Notes: generated by a model not told the origin, from the letters alone. Counted from the stretch's first letter, positions 16,639 through 25,812 are shown. The stretch: 64,000 bases of DNA from Brachybacterium nesterenkovii (GCF_900163655.1 NZ_FWFG01000107.1:1-64000), one strand, 5' to 3'. A program made the numbers and translations.

Positions 16639-18018
16639 ATGGGAGACGTGATCGCAGGGCGCTTCGAGCTCATCGACGTGATCTCGAGCGGAGCCTCGGG
16701 GACGGTCTGGCGAGCCGCCGATCTGCGCCATTCCCGCGTCGTCGCCGCGAAGGTGATGCGCCAGCGGGCCTCCGTGGACCTGATGCGCTTCGCCCGCGAG
16801 AACTCGGTGCGGATCGACCATCCGCACCTCGTGGCGCCCTACGCCTTCGTCGTCGAGGACGAGTACGTCGTGATCGGCATGCCCCTCCTGCACGGCGGGA
16901 CGCTCGCGCATCTGACCCATGAGCACGGCGCGCTGAGCGACGAGCTCGCCGCTCTGCTGCTCGTGCAGCTCTGCTCGGGGCTCGCGGCCGTCCACGAGCG
17001 CGGCTGGATCCACCGCGACGTCAAGCCGGCGAATCTCCTGCTGTCGGCGTCCGGCGATGCCCTGCCGCGCCTGGGCCTGGCCGACTTCGGCATCGCCGTG
17101 CATCGCGATGACCACCGGCTCACGGCCACGGGCTTCGTCAACGGCACCCCGGGCTACGTGGCGCCGGAGATCGAGCGCGGCGGGGCGATCTCCCCGGCCC
17201 AGGACATGTGGGGGGCGGGCGTGGTGGCCCTCCAGAGCGTCGCCCCGCAGGTCGCCGTCGGACCCGCCGGCGCCCATGCCGCGGAGGTGCAGACGGCGCT
17301 CGGCGGGATCCGCCCGGAGCTCGCGCACGCGATCACGGCGCTGCTGGCCGCCGATCCCGCGCAGCGTCCCTCCGCGCAGGCGATCGTCGACGGGCTCTCC
17401 CCGTTCGCGGCGAGCGCCGCCATGCGCACGCGCGACGGCAATCCCCTGCACCTGGCCGATCGGCTGCCGCCGCTGCCGGAGGCATCGCGCTGGCGCGACA
17501 CCGACGAGCTGGCACCCGGCGCGCCCGAGCTCGCCGGCACCGACGTCCTCGGCCGTGCGCGCACCCTCCCGGAGCGTCCCGCCGCCGCAGCCCCGTCGCC
17601 GGCCCTCCCCTCGCCCGCCGCGGCCTCGGCGGCCTCCTCTGCCCCGGGGTTCGCCTCCCCCGCTCCGGCATCGGCCCCGCCTCCCGCACAGCAGGCGGCT
17701 CCTCTCCACCCCTCCCCCTCGCCGTGGCCGGATGATGACCCGACCGTGTCGACCGCGGCGCGCAGCAATCCCCGTCCGCGACGCCGCGGCCGGGGCCTGG
17801 GGATCCTCGGCGCCCTCGCGCTCGTGGCCGCCGCGGTGCTGACGGCGCTCGCGGTCATCGGCCCGCTGGGCGGCGGCGACCGCCCCGTCGACGAGGGGCT
17901 GCGGGCGGGGACCACCTGCACGTTCGCCGAGGAGAACCGCACCGCCCGGGCGGAGGACGGGACGCCCGTGCGCTGCACCGTCCAGGACGACGGCGGCTAC
18001 CGCTGGGAGCGCGGCTGA
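16639..18018 (+). CDS. Membrane-anchored serine/threonine protein kinase (Pkn type)
   Basis: 459 residues. The kinase domain (about 10-270) has VISSGASGTVWRAADL (glycine loop), AAKVM (ATP Lys), IHRDVKPANLLL (catalytic loop), LADFGIAV (DFG) and a GTPGYVAPE activation segment. A Pro/Ala linker follows, then one transmembrane helix (about 395-415) and a short extracellular tail with two Cys (CTFAEENR, RCTVQDD) that could form a disulfide. There is no PASTA repeat. TACGAT at 16623-16628 overlaps the alternative ATG at 16627, so the ATG at 16639 is preferred. It probably phosphorylates membrane or cell-envelope targets; the divergent secreted protein is a candidate partner. Confidence 0.9.
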   Translation: MGDVIAGRFELIDVISSGASGTVWRAADLRHSRVVAAKVMRQRASVDLMRFARENSVRIDHPHLVAPYAFVVEDEYVVIGMPLLHGGTLAHLTHEHGALSDELAALLLVQLCSGLAAVHERGWIHRDVKPANLLLSASGDALPRLGLADFGIAVHRDDHRLTATGFVNGTPGYVAPEIERGGAISPAQDMWGAGVVALQSVAPQVAVGPAGAHAAEVQTALGGIRPELAHAITALLAADPAQRPSAQAIVDGLSPFAASAAMRTRDGNPLHLADRLPPLPEASRWRDTDELAPGAPELAGTDVLGRARTLPERPAAAAPSPALPSPAAASAASSAPGFASPAPASAPPPAQQAAPLHPSPSPWPDDDPTVSTAARSNPRPRRRGRGLGILGALALVAAAVLTALAVIGPLGGGDRPVDEGLRAGTTCTFAEENRTARAEDGTPVRCTVQDDGGYRWERG

Positions 18019-18078
18019 GCGCACCGATCCGCCGGGCACGCCCATCGCCAGCGGCCCTGTGCCCACCGCATCGCCCGT

Positions 18079-18114
18079 GCCGTCCAGGTCGCCCGCGCCG
18101 TCCAGGTCGCCCGC
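18079..18114. repeat. Two tandem copies of an 18-bp repeat
   Basis: GCCGTCCAGGTCGCCCGC occurs twice head to tail (18079-18096, 18097-18114) in the gap after the kinase gene. No coding or regulatory role is evident. Confidence 0.7.
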
Positions 18115-18137
18115 GCCGGATGCGGGGCCCGCGCGTC

Positions 18138-18159
18138 GCCCGCTGACCGCTCAGCGGGC
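18138..18159 (+). terminator. Hairpin terminator after the kinase gene
   Basis: GCCCGCTGA and TCAGCGGGC, perfect 9-bp arms around a CCGC tetraloop, 120 nt after the kinase stop and before the DUF402 gene. No T tract. Confidence 0.55.
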
Positions 18160-18277
18160 ACGGGGTATGGTCGGGACATCCACGTTCCCCCTCGCGGGCA
18201 GGATCTGTCACCGGGCCGCACGGCCGGACGGCCCCGGTGCCGTCCTGCGAGGGCCTACCCGGCCAGGACTTACACCT

Positions 18278-18931
18278 ATGCCTGAGACGCGACGCTGGTC
18301 GCCCGGCGACCACGTGACCTGGACCTACTACACCACCCAGCATCCCACGCGCACCGTCCGCCCCGGGACGGTGGTCCTCGACGACCATCGCGGGATCGTC
18401 GTCTGGATCGCCCCGGGCACCGAGGTGCTCCTGCCCGTCCTCGAGAACGGCGCGGCGCTGCGCCGTGCGGGCGACGAGGGCATGTTCACCGCGCCCCGCA
18501 TCCAGTCCAAGCAGCTGTGGACGGGCAACGGGATCCTCATGATCGGCCTGCCCGACCGCCCCTACTCGGTGTGGCTGTTCTACAAGGACGACGGCTCGCT
18601 GGGCTGCTACTACGTCAACCTCGAGACGCCGCTCGAGCGGACCGCCGAGGGCGTCGCCTCACGGGACCTGGTGCTGGATCTCGTCGTGCTGCCGCGCCGC
18701 GACTGGCACTACAAGGACGAGGACGAGCTCGAGGGCGCCGAGCGCGTCGGCTACTTCACGCCGGAGGAGGTCGACGCGATCCGCGCCGACGGCCGCCGCG
18801 CCGTGCGCGACATCCAGGCGTGGACGTACCCGTTCAACGCCGGATTCGAGCACTTCTTCCCGGATCCGCGGTGGACCGTTCCCGCCCTGCCCGCGCACTA
18901 CACGTGGGATGTGGACCTGACGCGACGCTGA
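18278..18931 (+). CDS. DUF402-domain protein
   Basis: 217 residues. The DUF402 core includes WLFYKDDGSLGCYYVNLETP and RTAEGVASRDLVLDLVVLP, followed by a conserved acidic EVDAIRADGRRAV and WTYPFNAGFE region. DUF402 proteins include nucleoside diphosphate/triphosphate phosphatases in actinobacteria and firmicutes; whether this one is an enzyme is not shown by the sequence. The cytosolic prediction is clear (no signal or TM segments). A PepN gene follows 41 bp downstream on the same strand, so the two may be cotranscribed. Confidence 0.85.
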   Translation: MPETRRWSPGDHVTWTYYTTQHPTRTVRPGTVVLDDHRGIVVWIAPGTEVLLPVLENGAALRRAGDEGMFTAPRIQSKQLWTGNGILMIGLPDRPYSVWLFYKDDGSLGCYYVNLETPLERTAEGVASRDLVLDLVVLPRRDWHYKDEDELEGAERVGYFTPEEVDAIRADGRRAVRDIQAWTYPFNAGFEHFFPDPRWTVPALPAHYTWDVDLTRR

Positions 18932-18972
18932 ACGGCGCGCTCGGCCCGGGTCGCGGTGGGATGATGGCTCCC

Positions 18973-21528
18973 ATGCCAGAGACCCAGAACCTGACGCGCG
19001 AGGAGGCCCGCGAGCGGGCGTCCTTCCTGTCCACCACCGACTACGAGGTCCGCCTCGACCTCACGGGCTCCCCGACCACGTTCCGCACCGAGTCGACGAT
19101 CCGCTTCACGTCGAGCGAGGCCCGCCCGACGTTCGTGGACCTGCTGGCCCCGGCCGTCCACGAGATCGAGCTCAACGGCGAGCTGCTGGACGACCCCGCC
19201 TCCCGCTTCGACGGCGCCCGGGTCTCGCTGCCCGCGCTGCGCGAGGGCGACAACGTGGTGCGGATCCTCGCCGACGGCGCCTACATGAACACGGGCGAGG
19301 GCCTGCACCGCTTCGTCGACCCGGTCGACGACGAGGTGTACCTGTACACCCAGTTCGAGGTCTCCGACGCCCGGCGCATGTTCGCCTGCTTCGAGCAGCC
19401 CGACCTGAAGGCGACGTTCGCGTTCACGATCACCGCGCCCGCGCACTGGCGCGTCATCTCCAACTCCCCCACCCCTGAGCCGACCGCGATCGGCGACGGC
19501 GTCGCCACCTGGGAGTTCGAGCCCACCGAGCGCATCTCCACCTACCTGACCGCGCTGATCGCGGGCGACTACCGCGGCGGCGAGGGCTCCGTGACCCTCC
19601 GCGACGGCCGCGAGGTCCCCATGGGCGTGTACTGCCGCGCCTCGCTGGTCGAGCACCTGGATCCCGACAACGTCATCGACGTGACCGCGCAGGGCATCGC
19701 CTTCTACGAGGACGCCTTCGACTGCGCCTTCCCGTTCCCCAAGTACGACCAGGTGTTCGTGCCCGAGTACAACATGGGCGCGATGGAGAACCCCGGCGCC
19801 ATCACGTACGTCGAGAAGTACGTGTTCCGCTCGGAGGTGTCCGACGCGATCCGCGAGCGGCGCGACCTCACGATCCTCCACGAGCTCGCGCACATGTGGT
19901 TCGGCGACCTCGTGACGATGCGCTGGTGGGACGATCTGTGGCTCAACGAGTCCTTCGCCGAGTACGCCTCGACGCTGTGCATGGCCGAGGCCACCCGCTG
20001 GAAGGACGCCTGGACCACCTTCGCGGGGTCGGAGAAGGCGTGGGCGTACAACCAGGACCAGCTGCCGTCGACCCACCCGATCGTCGCCGACATGGTGGAT
20101 CTCGACGCCGTCGAGACGAACTTCGACGGCATCACCTACGCCAAGGGCGCCTCGGTGCTGCGCCAGCTCGTCGCCTACGTCGGCGAGGACGCGTTCTTCG
20201 AGGGCCTGCGCGCCTACTTCCGCAAGCACGCGTGGTCCAACACGGAGCTGACGGATCTGCTGGTCGAGCTCGAGGCCACGAGCGGCCGCGACCTGGCCCC
20301 GTGGTCCGCGCTGTGGCTCGAGCGGGCCGGGGTGACCACGCTGTGTCCCGTCATCGAGCGCGACGCCGACGGCGCCGTCACCGCCTTCGCGATCGCGCAG
20401 ACGGCCCCGGCCGAGCACCCGGTGCTGCGCCCGCACCGCCTGCGCGTCGGCGGCTACTCGCTGCAGGACGACGGTCGGCTCGTGCAGACCGAGGGGTACG
20501 AGATCGACGTCGACGGCGAGCGCACCGAGGTCCCGCAGGCGATCGGCGGGAGGGCCGACCTGTGGCTCGTCAACGACGGTGACCTCGCCTACGCGAAGAT
20601 CCGCCTGGACGATGCCTCGCTGGCGATCGCGATGGAGCACCTGCGCGACATCGACGACCCGCTGGCGCGGACCCTCATCTGGGGTGCGGCCTGGGACATG
20701 GTGCGCGACGGCGAGCTGGCCTCGCGGCGCTTCCACGAGCTCGTGCTCGCCAACATCACCGGCGAGCACCAGTCCTCGGTGATCCGCACCCTGCTGGGGC
20801 AGCTCGGCGCCGTGACCGGCCGCTTCGCCGCCCCCGCGGACCGGGACGCGCGGACCGCCGCGACCGCCGACGCCCTGTGGGAGCTCGCCCGCGGCGCCGA
20901 GGCCGGCTCGGACGCCCAGCTGCAGTTCGTCGAGGCCTTCGCACTCCACGCCTGCACGGCCGAGCACGCCGCGACGCTGTCGGGTCTGCTGGACGGCTCG
21001 GTGACGCTGCCCGGGCGGCGTATCGACACCGATCTGCGCTGGAGCCTCGTGATCTCCCTCGCCTCCCTCGGGGGCATCGATGCCGAGGGCATCGACGCGG
21101 TGCTCGCCGATGACGACACCGCCTCGGGCCGCCAGCGCGCGCTCACGGCCCGTGCCGCCCTGCCGACTCCGGAGGCCAAGCAGGAGGCGTGGGAGAAGAC
21201 CGTCGGCTCCGACACCCTGGCCAACGAGTCCGTGACCGCGGTGGTCCAGGGCTTCTGGCGCGTGCACGACGAGGCGCTCGTGGCCCCGTACGTCGAGCCG
21301 TACTTCGCCATGCTCGACGACGTGTGGGCCTCGCGCTCCAGCGAGATCGCCAACCGCCTGATCCAGGGGTACTTCCCCTCGGACGCCCCGACGCCGCGGA
21401 TCGTCGCAGCCGCCGACCAGTGGCTCGTGGACCACATCGACGCTCCCCTGGGCCTGCGCCGTCCGATCATCGAGGGGCGCGACTCCGCGGCCCGCGCGCT
21501 GCGGGTCCAGGAGGCCGACCGGGCCTGA
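18973..21528 (+). CDS. pepN: Aminopeptidase N (M1 family)
   Basis: About 851 residues, a typical actinobacterial PepN length. The exopeptidase motif MGAMENPGAITYVE and the zinc motif HELAHMWFGD...NESFAEY are intact, so it should be an active monozinc aminopeptidase releasing N-terminal residues from peptides in the cytoplasm. An ERAP1_C-like helical domain makes up the last 300 residues. The start could be the ATG at 18961, 18964 or 18973; 18973 (MPETQNLTREEA) is chosen because it matches the usual N-terminus and has GGG-rich sequence upstream. A 19-bp copy of its 3' end recurs at 21562-21580. Confidence 0.95.
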   Translation: MPETQNLTREEARERASFLSTTDYEVRLDLTGSPTTFRTESTIRFTSSEARPTFVDLLAPAVHEIELNGELLDDPASRFDGARVSLPALREGDNVVRILADGAYMNTGEGLHRFVDPVDDEVYLYTQFEVSDARRMFACFEQPDLKATFAFTITAPAHWRVISNSPTPEPTAIGDGVATWEFEPTERISTYLTALIAGDYRGGEGSVTLRDGREVPMGVYCRASLVEHLDPDNVIDVTAQGIAFYEDAFDCAFPFPKYDQVFVPEYNMGAMENPGAITYVEKYVFRSEVSDAIRERRDLTILHELAHMWFGDLVTMRWWDDLWLNESFAEYASTLCMAEATRWKDAWTTFAGSEKAWAYNQDQLPSTHPIVADMVDLDAVETNFDGITYAKGASVLRQLVAYVGEDAFFEGLRAYFRKHAWSNTELTDLLVELEATSGRDLAPWSALWLERAGVTTLCPVIERDADGAVTAFAIAQTAPAEHPVLRPHRLRVGGYSLQDDGRLVQTEGYEIDVDGERTEVPQAIGGRADLWLVNDGDLAYAKIRLDDASLAIAMEHLRDIDDPLARTLIWGAAWDMVRDGELASRRFHELVLANITGEHQSSVIRTLLGQLGAVTGRFAAPADRDARTAATADALWELARGAEAGSDAQLQFVEAFALHACTAEHAATLSGLLDGSVTLPGRRIDTDLRWSLVISLASLGGIDAEGIDAVLADDDTASGRQRALTARAALPTPEAKQEAWEKTVGSDTLANESVTAVVQGFWRVHDEALVAPYVEPYFAMLDDVWASRSSEIANRLIQGYFPSDAPTPRIVAAADQWLVDHIDAPLGLRRPIIEGRDSAARALRVQEADRA

Positions 21529-21664
21529 CCGGGGCAGAAGGCGGACGGTCCGCTAGGCGGGCCGGGCCTGACCGCGGCAGCAGGCTGCCGGTCCCCGAAG
21601 CCGGCCGCGCCTGCCCGGGCTCCTGGGCGTCAGGTTCTCGCCCGCCTCCCGTCCCGCGACCGCC

Positions 21665-21742
21665 GAGATCGACGAAACGAGCCATGTCGCCCCGCGAGAA
21701 CGCGGAAACGAGCCGCTCAGGTGGCTCATTTCCGCGCTCTCG
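21665..21742. repeat. Intergenic palindromic element E7
   Basis: The 325-bp gap between pepN and the MscS gene holds GAGATCGACGAAACGAGCCAT followed by a 20-bp hairpin (21695-21714 with 21723-21742, 18 of 20 paired, 8-nt loop). The reverse complement of the whole block aligns along its length with 58287-58366, so it is a dispersed element with at least two copies in this window. The rest of the gap contains a 19-bp direct repeat overlapping the pepN stop (21519-21537 and 21562-21580) and nothing else recognised. Confidence 0.75.
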
Positions 21743-21841
21743 TCGGCGCGGGAAGGTTGGGCACGAGGACGGCAGGGGGGCGCTCGCGCGCATCGCCCCG
21801 CCCGTCCAGTCGCCGTCCAGGCGCATCGCGCCCGTCGTGGT

Positions 21842-21847
21842 TAGGGT
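21842..21847 (+). promoter_or_regulatory. -10 hexamer TAGGGT, leaderless promoter of the MscS gene
   Basis: Ends 6 nt before the ATG at 21854. Confidence 0.55.
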
Positions 21848-21853
21848 CGGGGC

Positions 21854-22789
21854 ATGGACTTCGACTGGCTCCTCGCGGACGACAACGTGCAGAAGGCGGA
21901 GACCTTCGCGGATCAGCTGCTGACCTGGCTCGCCACGAGCGGGGTGCGGATCCTCGTGATCCTGCTCCTCGCGGCCGGTCTGAGGATCGCCGCGGGCTGG
22001 CTGATCCGGCGGTTCTTCCGCACGATGGTCGACTCCGGCTCCGTCCTGTCCTCGATGACGTCGGCCGTGGTCAAGCGCGACACCCAGCAGGTCGAGGCCG
22101 CCCGGGCCCGGCGCGAGCAGCGCGCGAAGACGCTGTCGACGGTCGCCGTGAACATCGCCGCCGCGGCGATCGGCATCATGGCGGGCATCATGATCATCGC
22201 CGAGTTCGGCGTGAACGTGGGCCCGATCATCGCGTCGCTGGGCGTGGTGGGCGTGGCCGCCGGCATCGGCGCCCAGACGATCATCAAGGACTTCATCGCG
22301 GGCCTCGTGATGCTGTTCGAGGACGTGATCGCGGTGGGCGACGTCATCGACATCGAGTACGCGACCGGCACCGTGGTGGACATCAACCTGCGCACCACGC
22401 AGGTCCGCAGCCTCGACGGCGTGCTGTGGACGGTGCGCAACGGCGAGATCATCCGCGTGGGCAACATGTCGCGCGGGTTCTCCAACGCCGTCGTCCAGCT
22501 CGACATCTCCAACCGGGCGCGCCACGCGGACGTCACGGCCGCGCTCGAGAAGGCCGTCGCAGCGATCTGGTCGGACGAGACGTTCCGCGAGCTGCTGCTC
22601 GAGGAGCCCGTGGTCTCGGGCATCCTGTCGGTGGACGGCGCGCGCGTGCAGCGCCGCATCGTCGCCAAGGTGATGCCCGGCCAGCAGTGGACCGTCGAGC
22701 AGGAGCTGCGCCAGCGGGTGCGCACCGAGTTCGAGGAGGCGGGCATCGAGTTCGCGATGCCGCCGTTCATGCAGCACACGACCACCTGA
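21854..22789 (+). CDS. Small-conductance mechanosensitive channel (MscS family)
   Basis: 311 residues. Three hydrophobic helices include the pore-lining TM3 region [31 protein letters not shown], the family hallmark. The beta domain follows with [28 protein letters not shown] and the IPNG-like [10 protein letters not shown] motif. The C-terminal domain resembles the MscS alpha/beta vestibule. It opens under membrane tension to release solutes during hypo-osmotic shock. The leaderless -10 supports the ATG. The globin gene follows 94 bp downstream. Confidence 0.93.
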   Translation: MDFDWLLADDNVQKAETFADQLLTWLATSGVRILVILLLAAGLRIAAGWLIRRFFRTMVDSGSVLSSMTSAVVKRDTQQVEAARARREQRAKTLSTVAVNIAAAAIGIMAGIMIIAEFGVNVGPIIASLGVVGVAAGIGAQTIIKDFIAGLVMLFEDVIAVGDVIDIEYATGTVVDINLRTTQVRSLDGVLWTVRNGEIIRVGNMSRGFSNAVVQLDISNRARHADVTAALEKAVAAIWSDETFRELLLEEPVVSGILSVDGARVQRRIVAKVMPGQQWTVEQELRQRVRTEFEEAGIEFAMPPFMQHTTT

Positions 22790-22883
22790 TCCGGCGGCAC
22801 GACCACCCGACGGCACGACCACCACCCCGGCGACCGGGGGACGACACCGGACGACGATGCGGGACCACGATGCGGAGACTGCG

Positions 22884-23363
22884 ATGACCATCCCCCTCAC
22901 CCCGGCCGGCGGGCCCGAGCCCGCCGCGGAGCCTTCGTTCTACGAGGCGATCGGCGGGCAAGCGACGTTCGTCGCCCTCGTCGACCGCTTCTACGAGGGG
23001 GTCGTCACCGATCCCCTGCTGCGGCCGATATATCCGGAGGCGGAGACGGATCCGACGATGCCGGGCGCGCGCGAGCGCCTGACGATGTTCCTCGAGCAGT
23101 ACTGGGGCGGGCCCAAGACGTACGGGCAGCGGCGCGGGCATCCCCGCCTGCGGGTGCGCCATGCGATCTTCCCGGTCTCCCCCGCCGCGCGCGATGCGTG
23201 GCTGGGCCACATGCGCGCGGCCGTGGACTCCCTGGGGCTCGCGCCGCTGCACGCGGAGGCGCTGTGGGACTACCTCGAGCGGGCCGCGCATTCGCTGGTC
23301 AACACGCACGACGGCGGGCAGGCGCCGATGGTCGGCGAGCTGCTGCCCGACCGCATGGACTGA
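22884..23363 (+). CDS. glbO: Truncated haemoglobin, group II (trHbO-like)
   Basis: 159 residues. [21 protein letters not shown] is the globin B/C region, [24 protein letters not shown] holds the proximal His, and [11 protein letters not shown] contains the conserved Trp G8 of group II. A disordered 20-residue N-terminus precedes the fold. It likely binds O2 or NO and serves in oxygen/NO chemistry in the cytosol. An alternative upstream ATG (22857) exists but adds only non-conserved residues. Confidence 0.92.
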   Translation: MTIPLTPAGGPEPAAEPSFYEAIGGQATFVALVDRFYEGVVTDPLLRPIYPEAETDPTMPGARERLTMFLEQYWGGPKTYGQRRGHPRLRVRHAIFPVSPAARDAWLGHMRAAVDSLGLAPLHAEALWDYLERAAHSLVNTHDGGQAPMVGELLPDRMD

Positions 23364-23428
23364 GCAGCCTCCCACCCTCGTGGCCTTTCACTGAGCCCTA
23401 CCGTGGCACTGAGCGCTGTGCCGCGCGC

Positions 23429-23461
23429 CGCAGGGGCCCGTCGCCGTGCCGCGCCCCTGCG
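23429..23461. terminator. Hairpin between convergent glbO and thioesterase genes
   Basis: CGCAGGGGC (23429-23437) and GCCCCTGCG (23453-23461) are perfect 9-bp arms with a 15-nt loop in the 124-bp convergent gap. A bidirectional terminator is plausible. Confidence 0.6.
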
Positions 23462-23487
23462 ACCCGCGCCGGGCTCAGCGGGCTACG

Positions 23488-23973
23488 TCAGTCGCGGAAG
23501 GCCTGCGCCGGCCCGCTGAACTCCTCGAGGGCCTCGCGCTGCTCCCGCGCCAGGCGCGTCGGACGCCCCGTCGCCGCGTCGACCAGCACGATCACGGTGC
23601 GCGCGATCGCATAGGGCGCGGCGGCCTGCGGGTCATCCCCCGTCAGCACCTGGTACTCGAGGGTGAGGCTCGCGCCGCCGATGCGCGACAGCCACAGGCG
23701 CACGATCACCGCGTCGCGGCGGAAGCCCAGCTCGCGCCGGTACTCGATGCGGTTGCTCGCCACGACCGTATGCACCGCGGAGGCGCCGTCCTGCGTGGTC
23801 GGCAACGCGCTCGGGAGCACCTCAGCACCGAGCGCCACCTGCTCCTCCGGGGCCGCCCAGAAGGCTCGGATGCGAGCCTCCTCGAGGAGGGTGAGCATCG
23901 CGGAGTTGTTGACGTGCCCGTAGCCGTCGATGTCGCTCCAGCGCATGGGGACGCGGATGTCGAGGTGTGCCAT
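23488..23973 (-). CDS. Acyl-CoA thioesterase, 4HBT hot-dog family
   Basis: 161 residues. RWSDIDGYGHVNNSAMLTLLEEARI is the 4-hydroxybenzoyl-CoA thioesterase motif with the catalytic Asp (SDIDGYGHVNN); the rest fits a single hot-dog fold. It would hydrolyse acyl-CoA thioesters in the cytoplasm; chain specificity is unknown. CACAAT 6 nt upstream fixes the ATG as a leaderless start. It is divergent from the small membrane protein gene at 24045. Confidence 0.9.
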   Translation of the reverse strand: MAHLDIRVPMRWSDIDGYGHVNNSAMLTLLEEARIRAFWAAPEEQVALGAEVLPSALPTTQDGASAVHTVVASNRIEYRRELGFRRDAVIVRLWLSRIGGASLTLEYQVLTGDDPQAAAPYAIARTVIVLVDAATGRPTRLAREQREALEEFSGPAQAFRD

Positions 23974-23979
23974 GGGACC

Positions 23980-23985
23980 ATTGTG
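23980..23985 (-). promoter_or_regulatory. -10 hexamer CACAAT of the thioesterase gene
   Basis: 6 nt upstream of the ATG at 23973. The adjacent 24006-24040 carries a triplicated GGGAGCGGGTGAC-like unit in the divergent gap. Confidence 0.45.
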
Positions 23986-24044
23986 CCGGGGTGCCGACGC
24001 GGGCGACGGGAGCGGGTGACGGGAGCGGGTGACGGGAGCGGCCG

Positions 24045-24677
24045 ATGGGGTCGATGACGGGGCCGACAGGGCCGAGCGCAGGCACGTCCGGGAGGCTCCC
24101 GGGCCTCCTGGAGGAGCTGCACAGGACAGGACGCGTCTCCTCGCCGCCCTCGCGCCGCTCGCGCCTGTCCTCCGCCGCCCTGCTCCTGTTCGCCCTCGTG
24201 GCCGCGACCGGCGCCGTCGGAACCTGCGTGCTCGGCATCCGCGACGGGAGGCTCGAGGATGCGATCGGCGGCGCGATCGGATCGGTCTTCATGCTCCTGT
24301 TCGTGGGGGTCGCCGCTCACGGCCTGCGGATCCGGCGCCCGGGAGGACCGCTGACCCTGACGATCTCCGCCGCCGGCGTCCGCGTCAGCGAACGGACGAT
24401 CCCGTGGGGCGACATCGCGGACGTGCGCGCCCAGCGCCTCCAGGTCCCCGGCGGCATGCCCGCCCTGCTCCGGGTCATCGGTGGCGTCACCGCCCGCGGC
24501 TCGTGCCTCGCGGTCTCGCTCACCGACGAGGGCGTCGCACGTCTGCGCTCCGAGGGCACCAGCGCCGCCCTCGATCGCGTCCTCCTGCCCGGGCGCGTGC
24601 TGCAGCTCGGCATCGGCGGCGCCGTCTCGCCGGAGGACCTCGCTGTGCTCGCCATGGAGGCGCGCGCCCTACGATGA
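24045..24677 (+). CDS. Two-helix membrane protein of unknown function
   Basis: 210 residues. A Ser/Pro/Arg-rich N-terminus is followed by two hydrophobic helices (about 45-65 and 75-95). A cytosolic beta-rich domain comes next (GGPLTLTISAAGVRVSERTIPWGDIADVRAQRL) that looks like a bacterial PH-type fold; this is inference from pattern only. The start may be the ATG at 24045 or 24054. Its stop overlaps the -10 box of the downstream tesB gene, so tesB has its own promoter. Confidence 0.7.
   Translation: MGSMTGPTGPSAGTSGRLPGLLEELHRTGRVSSPPSRRSRLSSAALLLFALVAATGAVGTCVLGIRDGRLEDAIGGAIGSVFMLLFVGVAAHGLRIRRPGGPLTLTISAAGVRVSERTIPWGDIADVRAQRLQVPGGMPALLRVIGGVTARGSCLAVSLTDEGVARLRSEGTSAALDRVLLPGRVLQLGIGGAVSPEDLAVLAMEARALR
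24670..24675 (+). promoter_or_regulatory. -10 hexamer TACGAT, leaderless promoter of tesB
   Basis: Ends 7 nt before the ATG at 24683 and overlaps the last codons and stop of the preceding gene. Confidence 0.55.
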
Positions 24678-24682
24678 CCTGC

Positions 24683-25657
24683 ATGACCTCGCACGACTCG
24701 CAGACCCCTCTCGCTTCCGAGGCTCCTCCGGCGCCCCCGGCGCCCGAGACCGCACCGGACCCGGCGTCGCTCGCCCCGGGCCCCGCCTCCCCCGCAGCCG
24801 TCGCCCAGGGGCTCGTGGACCTCCTGGACCTCGAGCAGATCGACGAGGCCGTCTTCGAGGGCTACTCGAACCCCCAGCCCGGCGGGCACGTGTTCGGCGG
24901 CCAGGTGATGGGCCAGGCGATCAGCGCGATGGTCCGCACCGTTCCGGCGGGTCGGCGCATCCATTCCTCGTACTCGTACTTCCTGGCCCCGGGCGCGCCC
25001 GACGTGCCGATCCGCTTCGCGGTCGAGCAGCTGCGCGACGGCGGCTCCTTCTCCGCCCGGCGCGTCCTGGCCACGCAGGAGACCGACGACGGCGCCGAGC
25101 GCACGATCCTGTCGATGACCAGCTCGTTCCAGGAGGCGCAGGACGGCCTCGAGCACGAGGAGCGCGCGCCCGACGCCCCGGATCCGGAGGGGCTCGCGAC
25201 GACGGCGCAGGTGCTCGAGGGCATCGACCACCCCGTCGCGCAGTACTGGGCCACCCAGCGCCCCATCGACATCCGCCACGTGACCGATCCGATCTACATC
25301 CGCCCCGACGGCTCGGCGAGCGCCACGCAGATGGTGTGGATGCGGATGATCGCCCCGATCGATGCCCCCGGCGGCGTGCACGACGCGATCCTCGCCTTCG
25401 CGAGCGACTACACGCCCTTCGAGCCGATCCTGCGCCGTCAGGGCCTCTCGTGGGTGACGCCGGGGCTGCGCGTGGCGACGATCGACCACGCGATCTGGTG
25501 GCACCGGCACGTCGACCTCAACGAGTGGCTGCTGTACGTGCAGCGGTCCCCCTCGGCGGCCGGCGGCCGCGGGCTCACCGAGGGCCGGATGTTCGACCGC
25601 TCGGGCGCGCTCGTGGCCACCGTGATCCAGGAGGGCATGGTCCGCATCAAGCACTGA
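24683..25657 (+). CDS. tesB: Acyl-CoA thioesterase II (TesB, double hot-dog)
   Basis: 324 residues. An Ala/Pro N-terminal extension (about 1-40) precedes the double hot-dog fold. Visible TesB features are LEQIDEAVFEGYSNPQPGGHVFGGQVMGQA, RRIHSSYSYFLAPG, and in the second half LAFASDYTPFEPILRRQG with the catalytic Asp and LNEWLLYVQRSPSA. It hydrolyses medium- to long-chain acyl-CoA. The -10 hexamer 7 nt upstream selects this ATG over the long upstream open frame. Confidence 0.94.
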   Translation: MTSHDSQTPLASEAPPAPPAPETAPDPASLAPGPASPAAVAQGLVDLLDLEQIDEAVFEGYSNPQPGGHVFGGQVMGQAISAMVRTVPAGRRIHSSYSYFLAPGAPDVPIRFAVEQLRDGGSFSARRVLATQETDDGAERTILSMTSSFQEAQDGLEHEERAPDAPDPEGLATTAQVLEGIDHPVAQYWATQRPIDIRHVTDPIYIRPDGSASATQMVWMRMIAPIDAPGGVHDAILAFASDYTPFEPILRRQGLSWVTPGLRVATIDHAIWWHRHVDLNEWLLYVQRSPSAAGGRGLTEGRMFDRSGALVATVIQEGMVRIKH

Positions 25658-25672
25658 CGCCCCGGGCGTGCG

Positions 25673-25706
25673 CGTGCCCCGTCCGATGAGCATCGGGCGG
25701 GGCACG
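25673..25706. terminator. Hairpin terminator after tesB
   Basis: CGTGCCCCGTCCGATG (25673-25688) and CATCGGGCGGGGCACG (25691-25706) pair at 15 of 16 positions across a 2-nt gap, 15 nt after the tesB stop and facing the convergent binding-protein gene. Confidence 0.7.
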
Positions 25707-25770
25707 TCGCGTCAGGGCCCACGTCGCGTCAGGGTCCACGTCGCGTCAGGGTCCACGTCGCGTCAGGGTC
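25703..25770. repeat. Four tandem copies of a 17-bp repeat
   Basis: CACGTCGCGTCAGGGTC is repeated head to tail four times (25703, 25720, 25737, 25754), with one C/T difference in the first unit. It begins within the right arm of the tesB terminator, in the convergent gap. Confidence 0.85.
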
Positions 25771-25812
25771 GCGGCACCGCTGTCCCGGGCAGCGCAGCCC
25801 TGGGGCCGCACA

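Noticed and set aside
16600-18066. Upstream extension of the minus-strand secreted protein across the kinase gene
   Set aside because: The extension is antisense to an intact kinase domain. The signal peptide begins near 16590, so the long frame is chance.
25703-25770. Tandem repeats (also 58211-58286 and 58493-58546) as CRISPR arrays
   Set aside because: Units of 17-21 bp are directly adjacent with no spacers, and no cas genes are present.
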